Part shown: positions 34,761 through 44,778 of the stretch, piece after piece
How positions within the stretch are numbered: the stretch's first letter is position 1
Layout of the letters: each line of letters opens with the position of its first letter
From: Kitasatospora sp. MAP12-44
GTDB taxonomy: Bacteria > Actinomycetota > Actinomycetes > Streptomycetales > Streptomycetaceae
Assembly: GCF_029892095.1 (NCBI RefSeq)
Contig: NZ_JARZAE010000004.1
Span: 3,100,001-3,164,000, forward strand
Direction: 5' to 3'
DNA: 64,000 bases
Made by a program: the position numbers and the translations under genes
The notes under the pieces: generated by a model
What the model was told of the DNA's origin: nothing
The model's input: the letters and a program-made list of their open reading frames with translations, nothing else
Databases searched by the model: none

Positions 34761-36053
34761 ATGAGTACGACTGCGCAGGCACCGGCGCCCGCCTCGTCGC
34801 CGGAACCCTCGGCAGCGAGAAAACTCGGTCAGAGCACGCTGCAGGGCATGCAGAAGATGGGCCGCAGCCTCCAGCTGCCGATCGCCGTCCTGCCGGCCGC
34901 CGGACTGCTACTCCGGCTGGGTCAGGACGACGTGTTCGGCAAGGACGGCCTCGGCTGGGACAAGGTCGCCTCGGTGTTCGCGGCGGCCGGCGGCGCGCTG
35001 CTGGACACCGGCCTCGGCCTGCCGCTGCTGTTCGCCGTCGGCATCGCGATCGGCTTCGCCAAGAAGGCGGACGGCTCGACCGCGCTGGCCGCCGTGGTCG
35101 GCTTCCTGGTCTACTACAAGGTCCTGCAGGCCTTCCCGATCACCCAGGCGCACCTGGCCGACGGCAAGGTGGTCGAGGCCACCTACCAGAACCCCGGCGT
35201 GCTCGGCGGCATCGTGATCGGCCTGCTCAGCGCCGTGCTGTGGCAGCGCTTCCACCGCACCCGGCTGGTCGACTGGCTCGGCTTCTTCAACGGCCGCCGG
35301 CTCGTGCCGATCATCATGGCGTTCGTGGGCACCGGGGTCGGCGTGCTGGCCGTGCAGTTCTGGGGTCCGGTCGGCAACGCCATCGGTCACCTGAACAACA
35401 CCCTGATCGGCGCCGGTGCCCTGGGCGCCGGGGCGTTCGGCCTGGTCAACCGCGGTCTGCTGCCGATCGGCATGCACCAGTTCGTGAACTCCTACGCCTG
35501 GCTCCAGGCCGGTGACTACACCAAGCCGGACGGCACGATCGTGCACGGCGACATGACCCGCTACCTGGCCGGCGACCCGCACGCGGGCCAGTTCATGGCG
35601 GGCTTCTTCCCGATCATGATGTTCGCGCTCCCCGCCGCCGCCCTGGCCATCGCGCACTGCGCCCGCCCCGAGCGCCGCAAGGCCGTCACCGGCATGATGA
35701 TGTCGCTGGCGCTGACCTCGTTCGTGACCGGCGTGACCGAGCCGATCGAGTTCGCGTTCGTCTTCATCGCCCCGGTGCTCTACGCGATCCACGCGGTGCT
35801 GACCGCCGTCTCGCTGGCGGTCACCTGGGGGCTGGGTGTGCACCTCGGCTTCACCTTCTCGGCCGGCCTGATCGACCTCGCGCTCGGCTGGAGCCATGGC
35901 AGCCGGCAGTGGCTGGTCATCCCGATCGGCCTGGTCTTCGCGGCGATCTACTACTTCGTCTTCCGGTTCGCGATCACCAAGTTCAACCTCAAGACCCCCG
36001 GGCGCGAGAGCGACGAGGAACTCGCGGAGCTCGAGGACCTCACCAAGGCCTGA
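34761..36053 (+). CDS. nagE2: PTS EIIC permease for N-acetylglucosamine (NagE2-like)
   Basis: 430 residues, ATG 34761. About ten membrane segments from residue 40 on. 'QLPIAVLPAAGLLLRLG' is the family N-terminus. 'GFAKKADGSTALAAVVGFLV', 'NRGLLPIGMHQFVNSYAW' and 'VTGVTEPIEFAFVFIAPVLY' are the conserved sugar-binding loops of glucose-superfamily EIIC proteins. No EIIB or EIIA is fused, in keeping with the separate EIIB across the intergenic region. The dre sites and Streptomyces precedent point to GlcNAc; maltose/glucose is less likely. Terminated by a 22-bp hairpin. Confidence 0.93.
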   Translation: MSTTAQAPAPASSPEPSAARKLGQSTLQGMQKMGRSLQLPIAVLPAAGLLLRLGQDDVFGKDGLGWDKVASVFAAAGGALLDTGLGLPLLFAVGIAIGFAKKADGSTALAAVVGFLVYYKVLQAFPITQAHLADGKVVEATYQNPGVLGGIVIGLLSAVLWQRFHRTRLVDWLGFFNGRRLVPIIMAFVGTGVGVLAVQFWGPVGNAIGHLNNTLIGAGALGAGAFGLVNRGLLPIGMHQFVNSYAWLQAGDYTKPDGTIVHGDMTRYLAGDPHAGQFMAGFFPIMMFALPAAALAIAHCARPERRKAVTGMMMSLALTSFVTGVTEPIEFAFVFIAPVLYAIHAVLTAVSLAVTWGLGVHLGFTFSAGLIDLALGWSHGSRQWLVIPIGLVFAAIYYFVFRFAITKFNLKTPGRESDEELAELEDLTKA

Positions 36054-36065
36054 GCAGGCCGCGGG

Positions 36066-36113
36066 AACGAGGACGAGGCACCGACCCGGCGGGGTCGGTG
36101 CCTCGTCCTCGTT
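36066..36113. terminator. Very long terminator between convergent EIIC and hydrolase genes
   Basis: A perfect 22-bp stem (36066-36087 with 36092-36113) with a 4-base loop. It lies 12 bases past the EIIC stop and 17 bases before the stop of the opposing gene. Confidence 0.9.
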
Positions 36114-36130
36114 GTCGTCTCGGCTGATCG

Positions 36131-36877
36131 TCAGATCTCGTACACCGCACCGGCCTTGGCGACCTCGACCGGGCCGGCGTAGGCGGCCTCGGCGTCGCGC
36201 AGGTTGCGGTCGGGGTCGGTCCACGGCGGGATGTGGGTGAGCACCAGCCGAGCGGCCCCGGCGGCCGCGGCGTGCTCGCCCGCCTCGCGGCCGTTGAGGT
36301 GGATGGACTGGAAGGTCTCCTTGCCGTCCGTGAAAGCCGCCTCGCACAAGAAGAGGTCGGTGTCGCGGGCGAGCTCCACCAGGGCGGGGCACTCGCCCGT
36401 GTCGCCGGAGTAGACCAGCGAGCGGCCGTCGTGGTCGATCCGGAAGGCGTACGCCTCCACCGGGTGGTTGACCTGGACGGCGGTGACGGTCAGCGGGCCG
36501 AGCCGGAAGGTGCCGGGGGTCAGCGTGTGGAAGTCGAAGACCTCGGTCATGCCGGGCTCTTCGGGCATGTCGTAGGCCCGGGCGAGCCGGCCGGGGGTGT
36601 CCGCGGGGCCGTACACCGGCAGCAGGTCGGGGCAGCCCTCCTGGCGGTAGTAGCGGGCCACCCAGTAGGCACAGAGGTCGATGCAGTGGTCCGCGTGCAG
36701 GTGGCTGAGCAGGACGGCGTCCACGTCGTAGAGGCCGACATGGCTCTGCAGCGCGCCCAGCGCGCCGTTGCCGAGGTCGATCACGAGCCGGAAGCCGTCG
36801 GCCTCCACCAGGTAGCTGGAGCACGGCGAAGCGGGGGACGGGAAGGTCCCCGAGCACCCCACCACAGTCAGTTTCAT
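36131..36877 (-). CDS. Metallo-beta-lactamase-fold hydrolase (RNase Z/phosphodiesterase-like)
   Basis: 248 residues. 'VVGCSGTFPSPASPCSSYLV' opens the fold; 'LSHLHADHCIDL' is the metal-binding HxHxDH; 'SLVYSGDTGECPALVELA' and 'LVLTHIPPWTDP' supply the other ligands. From memory this is the streptomycete counterpart of mycobacterial Rv1339, reported to hydrolyse cyclic AMP, so a nucleotide phosphodiesterase role is plausible but unproven here. Placed between the GlcNAc PTS and cysM genes, as in other streptomycetes. Confidence 0.9.
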   Translation of the reverse strand: MKLTVVGCSGTFPSPASPCSSYLVEADGFRLVIDLGNGALGALQSHVGLYDVDAVLLSHLHADHCIDLCAYWVARYYRQEGCPDLLPVYGPADTPGRLARAYDMPEEPGMTEVFDFHTLTPGTFRLGPLTVTAVQVNHPVEAYAFRIDHDGRSLVYSGDTGECPALVELARDTDLFLCEAAFTDGKETFQSIHLNGREAGEHAAAAGAARLVLTHIPPWTDPDRNLRDAEAAYAGPVEVAKAGAVYEI

Positions 36878-37081
36878 CCCGAGCCCCTCCGCCGGATCCT
36901 GGACCGCGCACGCCGGTTACCGCCGGGTCACACCGGCGGGTAAGTGCTGCGTTCGCGTGTCGAGAGTAAGGGCGGAGGGGCACTTTGCCCCCGTCCCCGT
37001 GCCGCGCTGTGGCTGGAATCACCAGAACGGGGCGAGGGGGTCGGAGCAAGGCTGACGGGCAATCGGCGGGCGCTCCAGGGC

Positions 37082-37276
37082 TCAGCGGTGGCCGGGTCGG
37101 CGGCGGGCCCAGTCGCGGATGGTGTCGGCCTGCCAGCGCGGGTGTCCCTCGGCGTCGACGAAGTCCGGGTCGGGCAGCAGGCCATGCCGGCGGTAGTTGC
37201 GAACAGTGTCGGGTTGCACGCCGATATGGCGGGCGATCTCGGCGTAGGACCACTCTTCCGTGCTGCGTGGGCTCAT
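37082..37276 (-). CDS. Small HTH DNA-binding protein
   Basis: 64 residues from ATG 37276 with GGAGG at suitable distance. 'WSYAEIARHIGVQPDTVRNY' is a helix-turn-helix, followed by 'RRHGLLPDPDF' and 'RWQADTIRDWARRRPG', the wing pattern of MerR/excisionase-like small binders. A longer reading frame starting at 37408 exists but has no ribosome site. It could be a recombination directionality factor relic or a stand-alone repressor. No integrase is nearby, so the second is more likely. Confidence 0.75.
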   Translation of the reverse strand: MSPRSTEEWSYAEIARHIGVQPDTVRNYRRHGLLPDPDFVDAEGHPRWQADTIRDWARRRPGHR

Positions 37277-37511
37277 ACGGTGCCACCTCCGGGCGAGGGT
37301 TTCCGAGGCTGTGACTCGGACCTGCGGAGCACGCGGGCGGGGCCGGACCAGGGCTGGCGCGAGGGTCCGTCGGCCGGACGCCCGGTGCGGGATCAGCTTT
37401 TCCGGCACAACGAGGAGGCCCGGCGCACGACGGGGTCCGTAGTCGTTCCGTGACAGAGCGGCAGCAGCAAACGGATAAATCCCCGACTGTCACAGCCGGT
37501 ACGGTCAGCAC

Positions 37512-37961
37512 ATGAATCACGTGACCGAGGTCCTGGCAGCGCTGGCGATCGTCATCGCCGTCATCGTCGCCGTCGTCCGCTCGCTGCGCTCCCCGGCCGA
37601 GCGGCCGACCACCGTCCGGCCCGGCACGGGCACCGGTCGGCCGCCGGCGGGCGGGCCGGCGCCGCGCGAGATCTGGTGGGCCGAGGTGCCGTTCGAGGAC
37701 GGGCCGGGCGCCAAGGACCGGCCGTGCCTGGTCCTGCGGGTGGACGGCCGGACGGCCACCGTCGTCAAGATCACCAGCAAGCACCACGCGGAACGCCCGG
37801 GCGTGCTGGCCCTGCCGCCCGGCTCGGTGGGCGACCGGGAGGGCCGTACCAGCTGGCTGGAGACGGACGAGCTGCGCGATGTGCCGCTGGCGCACTTCCG
37901 CCGCCGGGTCGGACCGGTCGACGCGCAGACCTGGGCCCGCACCCAGCGCGCGGTGCGCTGA
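37512..37961 (+). CDS. Membrane-anchored PemK/MazF-fold protein
   Basis: 149 residues. An N-terminal membrane segment (about 6-24, 'VLAALAIVIAVIVAVVRS') and a Pro/Thr-rich linker lead into a MazF-like domain: 'REIWWAEVPFEDGPGAKDRP', 'CLVLRVDGRTATVVKITSK', 'SWLETDELRDVPLAHF' and 'RRVGPVDAQTW'. The arginine/serine positions of an active MazF loop are only partly matched, so RNase activity is uncertain. No antitoxin gene precedes it, unlike soluble PemK/MazF pairs. Conserved in streptomycetes as an orphan. Confidence 0.8.
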   Translation: MNHVTEVLAALAIVIAVIVAVVRSLRSPAERPTTVRPGTGTGRPPAGGPAPREIWWAEVPFEDGPGAKDRPCLVLRVDGRTATVVKITSKHHAERPGVLALPPGSVGDREGRTSWLETDELRDVPLAHFRRRVGPVDAQTWARTQRAVR

Positions 37962-38001
37962 GCACGGGCCCAGTGGGCCTAGCAGAGGGTCTAGCGGGGG
38001 G

Positions 38002-39457
<1,456 letters not shown>

Positions 39458-39540
39458 GGGCTCATCGTATAGATTCCAGGCCCTGTTCCGTCATGCCCGT
39501 CTCGCAGCGTGGATGTTTCCGTATCGAGGAGTGAGATGAA

Positions 39541-39570
39541 CCGGCCTGCCGCGCAGCGGCGGCAGGCCGG
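39541..39570. terminator. Terminator after the Mec gene
   Basis: 10-bp perfect stem (39541-39550 with 39561-39570), 28 bases past the Mec stop on the minus strand. It separates Mec from the leader-peptide/cysO-cysM unit. Confidence 0.7.
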
Positions 39571-39597
39571 GGTGGGAGGGTGACGGGCCAGGTCCGG

Positions 39598-40029
39598 TCA
39601 GGCGGAGGGTGCCTCAACGATCTCCACGTCTTCCTCTGTGATCACACCGTCCACAATGCGGAACGAACGGAACTGGAACGGGTCGTCCGCCCCCGTCCCC
39701 TCGGCCGTCGAGACCAGCACGTAGTGGGCGTTCGGCTCGGAGGCGTAGCTGATGTCGGTGCGCGAGGGGTAGGCCTCGGTGGCGGTGTGCGAGTGGTAGA
39801 CGACCACGGGCTCCTCGTCCCGGTCGTCCATGTCGCGGTACAGCTTGAGCAGGTCCGCGGAGTCGAACTCGTAGAAGGTGGGCGAGCGGGCCGCGTTGAG
39901 CATCGGGATGAACCGCTCGGGGCGTCCGCTGCCGGCCGGGCCCGCGACGACCCCGCAGGCCTCGTCCGGGTGGTCGGCACGGGCGTGGGCGACGATCGCG
40001 TCGTGCAGCTCTCGGGTGATGGTCAGCAT
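39598..40029 (-). CDS. mec: JAMM (M67) metallopeptidase Mec
   Basis: 143 residues, the usual length. Zinc-site pieces: Glu in 'DHPDEACGVVAG', and 'YHSHTATEAYPSRTDISY' with the H-x-H-x7-S-x2-D signature. Mec cleaves the new cysteine off CysO in actinobacteria. The Ser-Lys tail of CysO is a second possible substrate. Faces the same way as cysO-cysM but is separated by a terminator and their leader. Confidence 0.94.
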   Translation of the reverse strand: MLTITRELHDAIVAHARADHPDEACGVVAGPAGSGRPERFIPMLNAARSPTFYEFDSADLLKLYRDMDDRDEEPVVVYHSHTATEAYPSRTDISYASEPNAHYVLVSTAEGTGADDPFQFRSFRIVDGVITEEDVEIVEAPSA

Positions 40030-40050
40030 GGCGCCAGGATAGCCAGAGCC

Positions 40051-41493
40051 CTAGGAGTGGATTTCGGCCCGCGGGTGCTCGGGCGCCGCCTCCCGCACGG
40101 CCTCCGGATTGATCCGCTTGAGCACCTGATAGCCGATCACCAGCACCACCGCCCAGACCGGGAAGACATAGAGCGAGATCCGGTTCTCCGCGTCGAAGGC
40201 GATCAGCACCACCACCAGGCCGAGGAAGCCCAGCGCCGCCCAGCTGCTCCACAACCCGGCCGGGGCCCGGAAGCTCGGCGGCGGCAGGTGGCCGCGCTGC
40301 CAGGCGGTGCGGTAGCGGATCTGGCAGATCAGGATGACCGCCCAGGTCCAGACCCCGCAGACGGTGGCGACCGCGGTGATGTACATGAAGGCCTTGCCCG
40401 GCGCCACCGCGTTGAGCAGCACGCCCGCACCCATCAGCACGGCGGAGGCGGTGATCGCGGCGGCCGGGGTCTGACGGCTGTTCAGCGCGGTGAGCCGGCC
40501 CGGCGCCTGACCGCGCATCGCCAGGTCGCGCAGCATCCGCCCGGTGGAGTACATGCCGGAGTTGCAGGAGGAGAGCGCGGCCGTGAGCACCACGAAGTTG
40601 ATGATGCCGGCCGCCGCCGGGATGCCCACCTTGCCGAACGCGGCGACGAACGGGCTGACGCCGGGCTGGAACTCCGTCCACGGCACGAGGGCCAGGATCA
40701 CCGTCAGCGAGCCGATGTAGAACAGCACGATGCGCAGCGGCAGGGTGTTGATGGCCCGCGGCAGGGTCTTCTCCGGGTTCTCGCTCTCACCCGCCGTGAC
40801 GCCGACCAACTCGACGCCCAGGTAGGCGAACATCACGATCTGCAGGGTCATCAGGGTGGACCCGACGCCCTTGGGGAAGAAGCCGCCGTCCTGCCAGAGG
40901 TGGGTGACCGACGCGGTCTCACCGGCCTTGCTGAAGCCCAGCGTCAGCACGCCGATCCCGATCAGGATCATCCCGATGATCGCCGTCACCTTGACCATCG
41001 AGAACCAGAACTCGATCTCCCCGAAGAGCTTCACCGAGATCAGGTTGGCGGCGTAGAGCACCAGCAGGAAGCAGAGCGCGCTGAGCCACTGCGGGATGCC
41101 CGGCGCCCAGTACTTCACGTAGACGGCGGCCGCGGTGGTCTCGGCCATGCCGGTGACCACCCAGAAGAGCCAGTACGTCCAGCCGGTGACGTACCCCGCG
41201 AAGGGGCCGAGGAACTCCCGCGCGTACTCGCTGAAACTGCCCGCCACCGGCCGGTAGGTGAGCAGTTCGCCGAGCGCCCGCATGATCACGAAGATCACCG
41301 CGCCCGCGATCGCGTAGGCCAGGATCAGGCTGGGCCCGGCCTTGGAGATCGCGGTGCCGGCGCCCAGGAAGAGCCCGGTGCCGATCGCACCGCCGATCGC
41401 GATCATCTGGATCTGGCGACTGCCCAACCCGCGGGCGTAGCCCTCCTCGTCGGGTCGGGTGTCCACCACTTCGTCATACGTCTGCTCGGCCAT
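40051..41493 (-). CDS. Amino acid permease (APC superfamily)
   Basis: 480 residues from ATG 41493. Twelve membrane helices. 'QIQMIAIGGAIGTGLFLGAG' is the first-helix signature of the APC family. 'YAREFLGPFAGYVTGWTYWL' and 'FAYLGVELVGVTAGESENP' are other hallmarks, as is 'LSSCNSGMYSTGRMLRDLA'. The sequence is close to the AnsP/CycA/ProY branch of proton-coupled symporters. Substrate cannot be fixed. Gene order near Mec and ClpS is as recalled for Streptomyces. Confidence 0.92.
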   Translation of the reverse strand: MAEQTYDEVVDTRPDEEGYARGLGSRQIQMIAIGGAIGTGLFLGAGTAISKAGPSLILAYAIAGAVIFVIMRALGELLTYRPVAGSFSEYAREFLGPFAGYVTGWTYWLFWVVTGMAETTAAAVYVKYWAPGIPQWLSALCFLLVLYAANLISVKLFGEIEFWFSMVKVTAIIGMILIGIGVLTLGFSKAGETASVTHLWQDGGFFPKGVGSTLMTLQIVMFAYLGVELVGVTAGESENPEKTLPRAINTLPLRIVLFYIGSLTVILALVPWTEFQPGVSPFVAAFGKVGIPAAAGIINFVVLTAALSSCNSGMYSTGRMLRDLAMRGQAPGRLTALNSRQTPAAAITASAVLMGAGVLLNAVAPGKAFMYITAVATVCGVWTWAVILICQIRYRTAWQRGHLPPPSFRAPAGLWSSWAALGFLGLVVVLIAFDAENRISLYVFPVWAVVLVIGYQVLKRINPEAVREAAPEHPRAEIHS

Positions 41494-41569
41494 GGGCACC
41501 GTCGTACCACAGCGAAAACGGTCAGGAATGCACATCTGAGCGTTATTTGAGCAAACCGGGGCGGACCGG

Positions 41570-42145
41570 TCAGCCGGTCATCGCCTCCAGCAGAGACTCC
41601 TGCATCGCGCCCAACCACAGGTAGGCCATCACCAGCGGCTTGCGCTGATCGCTGTCCGGCAGGTCGTAGAGACCCTGCTCGTCCTCCTCGGTGATCTCCA
41701 GCCGGGCGCCGAGGGTGAGCCGCAGGTCGTTGATGGCGCACAGCCAGCGCGGGCACTCCTCGGCGGCCACCCGCACCACCCCGCCGGCGCCGCCCAGGGT
41801 GTCCAGCGAGCGGACCACCAGCAGCGCGTCCTCGCGCTTGCGGGCCCGCAGGTCGAGCTCGGTGTAGCGGCGGAACTCGCCGGCCGCCGCCCTGGTCTGC
41901 GCGTCCACCGGCTCGCCGGGCTCGCCGTACGCGTCGGGGAAGAGCCGGGCCAGCGCCGGGTCGGCGGGGGCCTCGGTGGGCCCGTCGGCGAAGAGCGCGG
42001 CCAGCGGATCCTGGGTCTCACCGCCCGGGCCGGGGCCGATCAGCTCCAGCATCTGGACCTCCAGCGAGCGGAGGATGGCGACCTCCAGCTCCTCCAGGGC
42101 GATCGCCGCCCCGCCGTCGCCGGTCCCCTCGAACAACCCAGCCAT
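41570..42145 (-). CDS. DUF2017 family protein
   Basis: 191 residues, helical, no membrane segment. 'ELIGPGPGG', 'AGEFRRYTELDLRARKREDA' and 'NDLRLTLGARLEITEEDEQG' with 'RKPLVMAYLWLGAMQESLLE' are typical of DUF2017, found downstream of clpS throughout actinobacteria. The linkage suggests a role connected with Clp proteolysis, but none is shown. Lies 71 bp after clpS on the same strand. Confidence 0.9.
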   Translation of the reverse strand: MAGLFEGTGDGGAAIALEELEVAILRSLEVQMLELIGPGPGGETQDPLAALFADGPTEAPADPALARLFPDAYGEPGEPVDAQTRAAAGEFRRYTELDLRARKREDALLVVRSLDTLGGAGGVVRVAAEECPRWLCAINDLRLTLGARLEITEEDEQGLYDLPDSDQRKPLVMAYLWLGAMQESLLEAMTG

Positions 42146-42216
42146 CGTTAAGCAACCCGTTCCGGTTCGTCAGTCATCATCGGTGCCGCGGCTGCGGCGG
42201 TCAGTCGTGCTGGAGG

Positions 42217-42510
42217 TCAGTCGTGCTGGAGGGTGGCCCACAAGCCGTAGCCGTGCATGGCCTGGACGTCCCGTTCCATCTCCTCACGGGTGCCACTGGA
42301 GACCACCGCGCGGCCCCGACTGTGGACGTCCATCATCAGCTGGCGGGCCTTGTCCTTCGGGTAGCCGAAGTAGGCCTGGAAGACGTACTGGACGTAGCTC
42401 ATCAGGTTGACGGGGTCGTTGTGGACGATGGTCACCCACGGCGTGTCCGGCTCCGCCACCGGGAGGCTGTCCGCCTCGGGGAGTTCGATCTCGGCCGGCG
42501 CGACGCTCAC
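42217..42510 (-). CDS. clpS: ATP-dependent Clp protease adaptor ClpS
   Basis: 97 residues from GTG 42510 behind GAGGAGAG; longer upstream frames lack support. 'WVTIVHNDPVNLMSYVQYVF' carries the N-degron pocket (Asn-Asp), followed by 'GYPKDKARQLMMDVHSRGRA' and 'EEMERDVQAMHGYGLWATLQ'. ClpS delivers N-end-rule substrates to ClpC/ClpP. Divergent from pncB, forming an operon with DUF2017. Confidence 0.95.
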   Translation of the reverse strand: MSVAPAEIELPEADSLPVAEPDTPWVTIVHNDPVNLMSYVQYVFQAYFGYPKDKARQLMMDVHSRGRAVVSSGTREEMERDVQAMHGYGLWATLQHD

Positions 42511-42630
42511 GGCGCTCTCTCCTCGCTGGGCATGGGTGATTGGCTCCTCTGACCTCCCATGCTGCCATCCGGGCGATCCCGGAGCGATTCCGCCCCACGG
42601 GACCCACCGGACGACATCGCCCAGAGAAAT

Positions 42631-42643
42631 CGTCAGACTGACG
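42631..42643. promoter_or_regulatory. Palindromic candidate operator before pncB
   Basis: A perfect 6-1-6 inverted repeat (CGTCAG A CTGACG) 24 bases upstream of the pncB ATG. Position suits a repressor site overlapping the promoter or start of transcription, perhaps for an NAD-responsive regulator. Seen by eye; no family assigned. Confidence 0.4.
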
Positions 42644-42667
42644 CTAAGTCGTAGTAGCATCAGCTCC

Positions 42668-44020
42668 ATGGACGCCAAGGCATTCGCGGCGCAGTCGGCC
42701 GCGCCCACCCAGCCGCCAGCCGGTTCGACCGCGCTGCTCACCGACCGCTACGAGCTGACCATGCTGCAGGCGGCACTGCGCAGCGGGGCGGCGCACCGCC
42801 GCTCGGTCTTCGAGGTCTTCACCCGGCGCCTGCCCGACGGCCGCCGCTACGGCGTGCTGGCCGGCACCGGCCGGGTGCTGGACGCCGTGGAGAACTTCCG
42901 CTTCAGCAGCCTCCAACTGGACTGGCTGTCCGACCAGAACGTGGTGGACGAGGAGACCCTGCGCTGGCTGGCCGACTACCGCTTCTGCGGCGACATCCAC
43001 GGCTACCCCGAGGGCGAGGTCTACTTCCCCGGCTCGCCGCTGCTGACCGTCGAGGGCAGCTTCGCCGAGGCGGTGATCCTGGAGACGGTGATCCTCTCGA
43101 TCCTCAACCACGACTCGGCGATCGCCGCCGCGGCCTCCCGGATGACCGCCGCCGCGGGCGAGCGCCCGTGCATCGAGATGGGCGCCCGGCGGGCCCACGA
43201 GGGCGCGGCGGTGGCCGCCGCCCGGGCCGCCTACATCGCCGGTTTCGCCGCCACCTCGGACCTGGAGGCGGGCTTCACGTACGGCATCCCGACCACCGGC
43301 ACGGCCGCGCACGCCTTCACCCTGCTGCACGACAGCGAGCGGGACGCCTTCACCGCCCAGCTCGCCTCGATGGGCCTGGGCACCACCCTGCTGGTGGACA
43401 CCTACGACCTCGCCGAGGCCGTCCGGACCGCCGTCGAGGTGGCCGGACCCGAGCTCGGCGCCGTCCGCATCGACTCCGGCGACCTCACCCTGCTGGCCCA
43501 CCGGGTCCGCCGCCAACTGGACGACCTGGGCGCCCACAAGACCCGGATCATCGTCACCTCCGACCTCGACGAGTACGCGATCGCCGCCCTGGCCGCGGCG
43601 CCGGTGGACGGCTACGGGGTCGGCACCAGCCTGGTCACCGGCAGCGGCCACCCGACCTGCGCGATGGTCTACAAGCTGGTCGCCCGGGGCGCCTCGGCCG
43701 ACCCGAAGGCGCCGCTGGTCCCGGTGGCCAAGCGGTCGGCGGGCGGCAAGACCAGCGTGGGCGGGCGCAAATGGGCCGCCCGGCGACTGGACCGCGACGG
43801 GGTGGCCGAGAGCGAGGTGGTCGGCGTCGGCGCGCTGCCCGCCGAGCTGGCCGAGCACAGCCTGCACGTCCCGCTGGTGCAAGGCGGCGAGGTGGTCGGG
43901 CGCGAGCCGCTGGCCGCCGCGCGCGAGCGCCACCTGCGCGCGCGCGCCGGCCTGCCGCTGTCCGCCACCCAGCTCTCCAAGGGCGAGCCGGTGCTCGCCA
44001 CCGAGCTGCTGGCGCACTGA
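42668..44020 (+). CDS. pncB: Nicotinate phosphoribosyltransferase
   Basis: 450 residues from ATG 42668. 'ALLTDRYELTMLQAAL' is the family N-terminus, 'FEVFTRRLPDGRRYGVLAGT' and 'YFPGSPLLTVEG' follow. 'MGARRAHEGAAVAAARAAYI' includes the substrate-binding region; 'RIDSGDLTLLAHRVRRQLDD' and 'GVGTSLVTGSGHPTCAMVYK' bind phosphoribosyl pyrophosphate. It makes nicotinate mononucleotide. The nicotinamidase gene follows, so both salvage steps are together. Confidence 0.95.
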   Translation: MDAKAFAAQSAAPTQPPAGSTALLTDRYELTMLQAALRSGAAHRRSVFEVFTRRLPDGRRYGVLAGTGRVLDAVENFRFSSLQLDWLSDQNVVDEETLRWLADYRFCGDIHGYPEGEVYFPGSPLLTVEGSFAEAVILETVILSILNHDSAIAAAASRMTAAAGERPCIEMGARRAHEGAAVAAARAAYIAGFAATSDLEAGFTYGIPTTGTAAHAFTLLHDSERDAFTAQLASMGLGTTLLVDTYDLAEAVRTAVEVAGPELGAVRIDSGDLTLLAHRVRRQLDDLGAHKTRIIVTSDLDEYAIAALAAAPVDGYGVGTSLVTGSGHPTCAMVYKLVARGASADPKAPLVPVAKRSAGGKTSVGGRKWAARRLDRDGVAESEVVGVGALPAELAEHSLHVPLVQGGEVVGREPLAAARERHLRARAGLPLSATQLSKGEPVLATELLAH

Positions 44021-44162
44021 GCCGGCCTGCTGCTTCGCCGCGTCGTTTCGCCGCGTCGCGTCGCTTCGCGAGCATCGGGAGCCGCCCCTTCCGCCTGTCA
44101 CCGGCACTCCTTAGAGTGGCCTCACCTCACCCCGTCCCCCACTGCCAGCGAGGAAGCCAGCC

Positions 44163-44750
44163 ATGCACCGGGCCCTGATCGTCATCGATGTGCAGAACGA
44201 CTTCTGCGAGGGCGGCAGCCTCCCCGTCGCCGGCGGGGCCGAGGTGGCGGCTGCGATCACCGAGCTGATCGCCACCAGCCGGGACGCGTACACGCACATC
44301 CTGGCCACCAGGGACCACCACCTGGACCCGGGGGCGCACTTCTCCGCCGAACCGGACTTCGTCGACAGCTGGCCGGTGCACTGCGTGGCGGGGACGGAGG
44401 GGGTCGGCTTCCACCCCAACTTCGCGCCGTCGGTCACCTCCGGCGCGATCGAGGCGGTCTTCGACAAGGGCGCGTACAGCGCCGCGTACAGCGGGTTCGA
44501 GGGGTTCGACGAGAACGGCCGCACGCTCGCCGAGTGGCTGCGGGCCCGCTCGGTCACCGCGGTGGACCTGGTCGGCATCGCCACCGACCACTGTGTGCGG
44601 GCCACCGCGCTGGACGCCGCCCGTGAGGGCTTCGCCACCCGCGTCCTGCTCGACCTCACTGCGGGGGTGGCGGCCGGGACCACCGAGGCGGCGCTGGAGG
44701 AACTGCGGGCTGCGGGAGTCGAGTTGTCCGGCACTCCGGTGCTCGGCTAG
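44163..44750 (+). CDS. pncA: Nicotinamidase
   Basis: 195 residues, usual length. 'LIVIDVQNDFCEGGSLPVAG' carries the catalytic Asp, 'FDKGAYSAAYSGF' the Lys, and 'VGIATDHCVRATALDAAREG' the catalytic Cys. Zinc ligands are in 'ATRDHHLDPGAHFS'. It converts nicotinamide to nicotinate, the substrate of PncB encoded 142 bp upstream. Ends 29 bases before the convergent nuclease-like gene. Confidence 0.95.
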   Translation: MHRALIVIDVQNDFCEGGSLPVAGGAEVAAAITELIATSRDAYTHILATRDHHLDPGAHFSAEPDFVDSWPVHCVAGTEGVGFHPNFAPSVTSGAIEAVFDKGAYSAAYSGFEGFDENGRTLAEWLRARSVTAVDLVGIATDHCVRATALDAAREGFATRVLLDLTAGVAAGTTEAALEELRAAGVELSGTPVLG

Positions 44751-44778
44751 GCCTTCGGTCCTGCGGTCACTCCTGCGG

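Noticed and set aside
39580..41550. Plus-strand frame of about 650 codons opposite Mec and the permease.
   Set aside because: His/Asp/Arg-rich low-complexity product, opposite genes with intact catalytic and membrane signatures.
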